This document shows positions 60,780-64,000 of a stretch of DNA of 64,000 nucleotides, piece after piece. The position numbers and the translations under genes were made by a program. The notes under the pieces were generated by a model that had not been told where the DNA came from, searched no databases, and saw only the letters and a program-made list of their open reading frames with translations. The DNA lies in the NCBI GenBank assembly GCA_013416435.1, contig JACCEN010000013.1, positions 62,001-126,000 on the forward strand. The letters run 5' to 3'. The stretch's first letter is position 1, and every line of letters starts with the position of its first letter. The stretch comes from Alcaligenaceae bacterium (GTDB taxonomy: Bacteria; Pseudomonadota; Gammaproteobacteria; Burkholderiales; Burkholderiaceae_B).

Positions 60780-61358
60780 TTAGCCCAGGTTCGATGCTGC
60801 GAATTCCCAGTTGACCAGATTCCAGAAGCTTTCCAGGTACTTGGGACGCGCGTTACGGTAGTCGATATAGTACGCGTGTTCCCAGACATCACAGGTGAAC
60901 AGCGGGACGTCGGAGGTGGTCAGGGGCGTGGCGGCGTTGCTGGTGTTGACGATATCCAGCGAGCCGTCGGACTTCTTGACCAGCCAGGTCCAGCCCGAGC
61001 CAAAATTGCCGGCGGCGGACTTGTTGAATGCGTCCTTGAAGCCTTCGACGCTGCCCCACTTGGACTTGATGCCTTCCAGCAGCGCGCCGGTGGGTTCGCC
61101 ACCGCCGTTGGGTGACATGCTGTTCCAGTAGAAGGTGTGGTTCCAGACCTGCGCTGCATTGTTGAATACGCCACCGGAGGACTTCTTGATGATGTCTTCG
61201 AGGCTGGCGTTTTCGAATTCGGTGCCGGCAATCAGGTTATTCAGGTTCGTGACGTAAGCCTGATGGTGCTTGCCGTGGTGAAATTCCAGCGTTTCCTTGG
61301 AAATGGTGGGGGCAAGGGCATCAAGCGCGTAGGGAAGAGGGGGAAGCGTAAAAGCCAT
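60780..61358 (-). CDS. sodB: Superoxide dismutase, iron type
   Basis: A 192-residue Fe/Mn SOD. Metal ligands: His in LEFHHGKHH (about 27), His in VWNHTFYWN (about 74), Asp and His in [23 protein letters not shown] and the absence of MnSOD-specific features favour the iron enzyme. No signal peptide, so cytoplasmic. Repeats follow 12 bases after its stop. Confidence 0.95.
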   Translation of the reverse strand: MAFTLPPLPYALDALAPTISKETLEFHHGKHHQAYVTNLNNLIAGTEFENASLEDIIKKSSGGVFNNAAQVWNHTFYWNSMSPNGGGEPTGALLEGIKSKWGSVEGFKDAFNKSAAGNFGSGWTWLVKKSDGSLDIVNTSNAATPLTTSDVPLFTCDVWEHAYYIDYRNARPKYLESFWNLVNWEFAASNLG

Positions 61359-61434
61359 GGTCGATTTCCTTCATAAAAAACCAGTCAGAATGCCAATAAA
61401 GCAAGCACGCCCAAGGTGCCGCTGTGGCAGCGCT

Positions 61435-62784
61435 TTACAGCAAGCCATGCACCTGAACGACGTCTACGCGCACGCTGCCGCGGCCAAGCTCCACACCGAG
61501 CTGCTCGCCAACACTCAAGTCTAACGCATTTTTCACGATCTCCCCGTTCTCTTTCCGGACGATGGCATAGCCGCGGTCCAGAATACTGCGGGGACCCAGC
61601 GCCTCGAGCGTCTGGGCCAGCGCCAGCAGCCGCTGGCGGCGGTGTTCGAGCAGCCGCCGCGCCGCATCCGCCAATGCCTGGCGGCGGTAGTCGAGCTCGG
61701 CGCGCAAGCCCTGTGGCCGCGGCTGAGCACGCGCCAGCCGGGCACGGACCGCATCCAGCCTGGCGACATGTCGGGCCGACGCCTGCGCCGCCGCGCGGGA
61801 AAGTCGCTGGTTCAAGCCCTGCAGGCGGAGCGCCTGCTGGCTCAGCCGTTGTTGCGGAGACACCAGCAAGGCAGCCGCCCGGTCCAGCCGCAGGGATGCG
61901 CGCTCGAGCAGCCGCTGCTGCTGGGTGCAAAGCGAGGCATAGGCAACGCGGATGGCGCGCATGCAGGCTTCGCGGCTATGGCAGCAGAGTTCGGCGGCCG
62001 CAGTGGGCGTCGGCGCACGCAGATCCGCCACAAAATCGGCAATGGTGAAGTCCGTCTCGTGGCCAACCCCGCTGATGACCGGGATGGGGCTGGCCGCGAC
62101 GCTGCGGGCGAGCGCCTCGTCGTTGAAGCTCCAGAGATCCTCAATGCTGCCCCCGCCGCGCACCAGCAGCAGGACATCTGTCTCGGCCCGCTCGATGGCC
62201 AGATTCAGGGCGGCGTTCAGCTTGCCGGCGGCATCGAGCCCTTGCACGGGCGCCGGATACACGATGACCCTGACATGCGGCGCGCGGCGCGCCATGGCCG
62301 TCAGCACATCGCGCAAAGCTGCCGCCGCCAGAGACGTCACCACGCCGATGGTGGCCGGCATGGACGGAATGGGCCGCTTGCGCGCAGGATCGAACAGCCC
62401 CTCCTGCGCCAGCTTCTCCTTGAGCGCGAGAAAAGCCTCGTGCAGGTCGCCGCGCCCCGCACGGCGCATGCTCTCGACCTGTAATTGGTAGTCCCCTCGA
62501 GGCTCGTAGAGCGTTACTGCCGCACGGAACTCGAATTTTTCGCCGGGCTTCGGCACGAATCCCACCGCTTGGCAACGCCCGCGGAACATCACCGCCTTGA
62601 CACTCGCCCTTTCATCCTTGATGGAAAAATACCAGTGGCCCGACGCGGCTTGCGTGAAGTTCGAAATCTCTCCGCGCACCCAGATGCGGGAAAAATGCCC
62701 CTGCAGCAATTCCCCGACCTGCCGATTCAGCTGGCTGACCGTCAGAACCGCGTCGGACGCGGCCGTCGCCTCCAAGAAACTCAT
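61435..62784 (-). CDS. xseA: Exodeoxyribonuclease VII large subunit
   Basis: A 449-residue subunit. N-terminal OB-fold (about 15-110, SQLNRQVGELLQGHFSRIWVRGEISN), catalytic domain with RGGGSIEDLWSFNDE and SGVGHETDFTIADFVAD, and a long coiled-coil (about 270-390). It degrades single-stranded DNA with the small subunit XseB, which is not in this window. Separated from sodB by 76 bases. Confidence 0.95.
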   Translation of the reverse strand: MSFLEATAASDAVLTVSQLNRQVGELLQGHFSRIWVRGEISNFTQAASGHWYFSIKDERASVKAVMFRGRCQAVGFVPKPGEKFEFRAAVTLYEPRGDYQLQVESMRRAGRGDLHEAFLALKEKLAQEGLFDPARKRPIPSMPATIGVVTSLAAAALRDVLTAMARRAPHVRVIVYPAPVQGLDAAGKLNAALNLAIERAETDVLLLVRGGGSIEDLWSFNDEALARSVAASPIPVISGVGHETDFTIADFVADLRAPTPTAAAELCCHSREACMRAIRVAYASLCTQQQRLLERASLRLDRAAALLVSPQQRLSQQALRLQGLNQRLSRAAAQASARHVARLDAVRARLARAQPRPQGLRAELDYRRQALADAARRLLEHRRQRLLALAQTLEALGPRSILDRGYAIVRKENGEIVKNALDLSVGEQLGVELGRGSVRVDVVQVHGLL

Positions 62785-63305
62785 CGAAACTCCTAGTTTT
62801 CTTCTGTGCTGTCCACAGAGAATTTTGATTTGTCAAATCGGCGAAATATCAATCCGATTGAGCGGTCAGCTCAAATTTCGCTTTAATTCAAGAGCACAAC
62901 CATTTGATTTAAATAGACTTTTCAAAAATACGGCAATTGATCGCAAATTGACCAACGAACCTCGAGAGCTAGTAAATCGCGCCTGTCCGGCAACTTGTGC
63001 ACAGAATTATCCACAGTTTTTGTGGATACCCTCCGCAAAGCCAGCAAACAAGCCGTTTTCCATACCGATTTCCGGATCAGACATGCCTTTCCGGCGTAGG
63101 CGCTGCCGAATTCGCCATTCCAAGCCGTTGCCGGATGGCGCGATCTGCGTAAGCGATGCTTCTCAATACTTTCCAGCGGGCATTCCGCCAAATGGCCCAC
63201 CCGATGCCGCTTTTCGGCCAAGTGCCATTGAAGAGCCCCATGCTGCGCACTCGATTGTAAAATGCCGGTTTGCCGGACCACACTTTACCCCGAGTGGAGA
63301 CCATC
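62785..63305. other. Long intergenic region upstream of exbB
   Basis: 521 bases, AT-rich at 62800-63000, with no convincing gene. An open minus-strand frame at 62922-63281 has no ribosome site or protein-like sequence and was not accepted. A cluster of DnaA-box-like sites lies at 62995-63029. Promoters of both xseA (minus strand) and exbB (plus strand) must be here. Confidence 0.6.
62995..63029. other. Cluster of DnaA-box-like 9-mers
   Basis: TTGTGCACA (62995-63003, one mismatch to TTATNCACA), TTATCCACA (63007-63015, exact) and GTATCCACA on the minus strand (63021-63029, one mismatch). The last two also form a perfect inverted pair TATCCACA/TGTGGATA around GTTTT. No dnaA or other origin gene is nearby, so it may be a DnaA titration or regulatory site rather than oriC. 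Confidence 0.4.
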
Positions 63306-63911
63306 TTGCTTGAAATCATCCATGCCGCCGGGTGGCCCATCTGGCTGCTCATCGCGACCTCCGTCATCGGGCTTGCGCTCATCATCGAGCGTTTTCTTTC
63401 CTTGCGTGCAAGCAAAATATTCCCGTCGCGGCTTCCAGGACAGGTTCTTGAACTGCTGCGCCAGAAGAACGACAACCCGGAAGCCGTCATCCGGCTGGCC
63501 GGCAATTCGCCGCTGGGCCGCATCCTGGCCGAGGTCCTGATCAATCGGCATGAAAGCCGTCATTACCGGCTGGCGGCGGTCGAGGATGCGGGCAAGGATG
63601 TCGCCCACAGGCTGAACCGCCACCTGCCGGCGCTGGGCACCGTCGCGGTCGTCGCGCCGCTCATGGGCCTGTTCGGCACCGTCGTCGGCATGATCGAAAT
63701 CTTTGCCTCGTACACGCCCGCCGGCGGCGACCCCGCCCAGCTCGCCCGAGGCATATCCATTGCCCTCTACAACACCGGATTCGGGATCATCATCGCCATT
63801 CCCGCCTTGATCCTTCACCGGTATTTCCGCTCCCGGGTAGACCACTTCCTCCATATGATGGAACGCGAAGCCAGCTCGCTGAACCGGCTGATCAGCCGGG
63901 AGGCCGAATGA
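63306..63911 (+). CDS. exbB: MotA/TolQ/ExbB-family proton channel protein
   Basis: A 201-residue inner-membrane protein. TM1 about 8-26 (GWPIWLLIATSVIGLALI), then a cytoplasmic part, TM2 and TM3 in the conserved C-terminal block (LGTVAVVAPLMGLFGTVVGMIEIF and GFGIIIAIPALILHRYF, separately). Start chosen as TTG 63306 (LLEIIHAAGW after GGAGA); further upstream frames lack family similarity. Partners with the following ExbD, probably to power a TonB or related system. The stop overlaps the exbD ATG. Confidence 0.88.
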   Translation: MLEIIHAAGWPIWLLIATSVIGLALIIERFLSLRASKIFPSRLPGQVLELLRQKNDNPEAVIRLAGNSPLGRILAEVLINRHESRHYRLAAVEDAGKDVAHRLNRHLPALGTVAVVAPLMGLFGTVVGMIEIFASYTPAGGDPAQLARGISIALYNTGFGIIIAIPALILHRYFRSRVDHFLHMMEREASSLNRLISREAE

Positions 63912-64000
63912 ACTTCCGCCGGCACCGATCGGATGACGATCTGGAGATCAATCTGATCCCGCTCATCGATGTGCTGCTGGTGATCCTGATCTTCCTGGCC
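63908..64000 (+). CDS. exbD: ExbD/TolR-family protein (3' end outside window)
   Basis: Only the first 31 codons are in the window. MNFRRHRSDDDLEINLIPLI is followed by DVLLVILIFLA, the start of the single membrane helix with the conserved Asp of ExbD/TolR. It is translated from an ATG overlapping the exbB stop and runs off the window. Confidence 0.9.
   Translation, partial: MNFRRHRSDDDLEINLIPLIDVLLVILIFLA

Noticed and set aside
62995-63029. Chromosomal origin of replication
   Set aside because: Only three boxes, no dnaA, gidA or parAB nearby, and no repeated AT-rich 13-mers were seen.
62922-63281. Minus-strand open frame of about 119 residues
   Set aside because: No ribosome site, unlikely composition (many Arg, Ser, His), no similarity that I recognise; it runs through the DnaA-box cluster.

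Overview
The window is a 64 kb piece of a GC-rich (about 60% by eye) betaproteobacterial chromosome, most likely from the Bordetella/Achromobacter/Pusillimonas group (Alcaligenaceae). The evidence is gene order (low-molecular-weight phosphatase-iscRSUA, uvrB/tyrB, lexA, tig-clpP-clpX-lon, dapCDE-prmB, ribF-ileS-lspA-coaBC-dut, clpS-clpA, xseA-exbB-exbD) together with a CopG-type regulator beside a PHB depolymerase-family esterase. Nearly all the DNA is housekeeping; there is no prophage, insertion sequence, rRNA operon or CRISPR array. One tRNA gene, tRNA-Leu(UAG), is present.

Layout: 1-2080 lysS (5' end outside the window) and a small lipoprotein; 2086-6230 a two-domain methylglyoxal-synthase-like protein, iscA-iscU-iscS-iscR (minus strand) with IscR-type sites, and a phosphatase; 6591-10961 uvrB, tyrB, lexA with its SOS box, and a small unknown protein; 11192-17135 lon, clpX, clpP, tig (minus strand); 17382-20045 tRNA-Leu, a ribbon-helix-helix regulator with a perfect palindrome at its start, an esterase and an HD hydrolase; 20191-28123 a peptide-type ABC transporter with a frameshifted phosphonate monoester hydrolase and a HAD phosphatase; 28409-34490 dapC-dapD-dapE-prmB and an ABC-F ATPase; 34659-40693 a small zinc-ribbon protein, uvrD, an acyl-CoA desaturase, an RsmB-type methyltransferase and purN; 40741-46774 ribF-ileS-lspA-coaBC-dut; 46903-51710 a branched-chain amino acid-type ABC transporter (livFGMHK); 51831-58338 pqiC-pqiB-pqiA-clpA-clpS; 58503-64000 a cold-shock protein, a DUF192 protein, a thiolase, sodB, xseA, exbB and the start of exbD.

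The most unusual content is a family of short perfect palindromes (two 13-base arms, GGGGTCAGACCCC and GGGGTCTGACCCC, around 4 bases). I count about 23 full copies at 11 loci. Most are intergenic, but one three-copy array is translated inside the N-terminus of a transporter permease and another forms the C-terminal tail of PqiA. In those two coding arrays the copies are spaced by 45 and 48 bases (multiples of three); the noncoding arrays have spacings such as 41, 43, 44, 46 and 47. Several copies carry paired changes in both arms, which preserves the hairpin.

Other points worth a second look are an IscU whose first cluster-ligand cysteine and neighbouring aspartate are replaced (E and G) in an isc operon without adjacent hscBA/fdx; a tandem methylglyoxal-synthase fold whose first copy lacks catalytic residues; the frameshift in the phosphonate monoester hydrolase; a sigma-32-like promoter plus hairpin ahead of lon; and a small DnaA-box cluster upstream of exbB.
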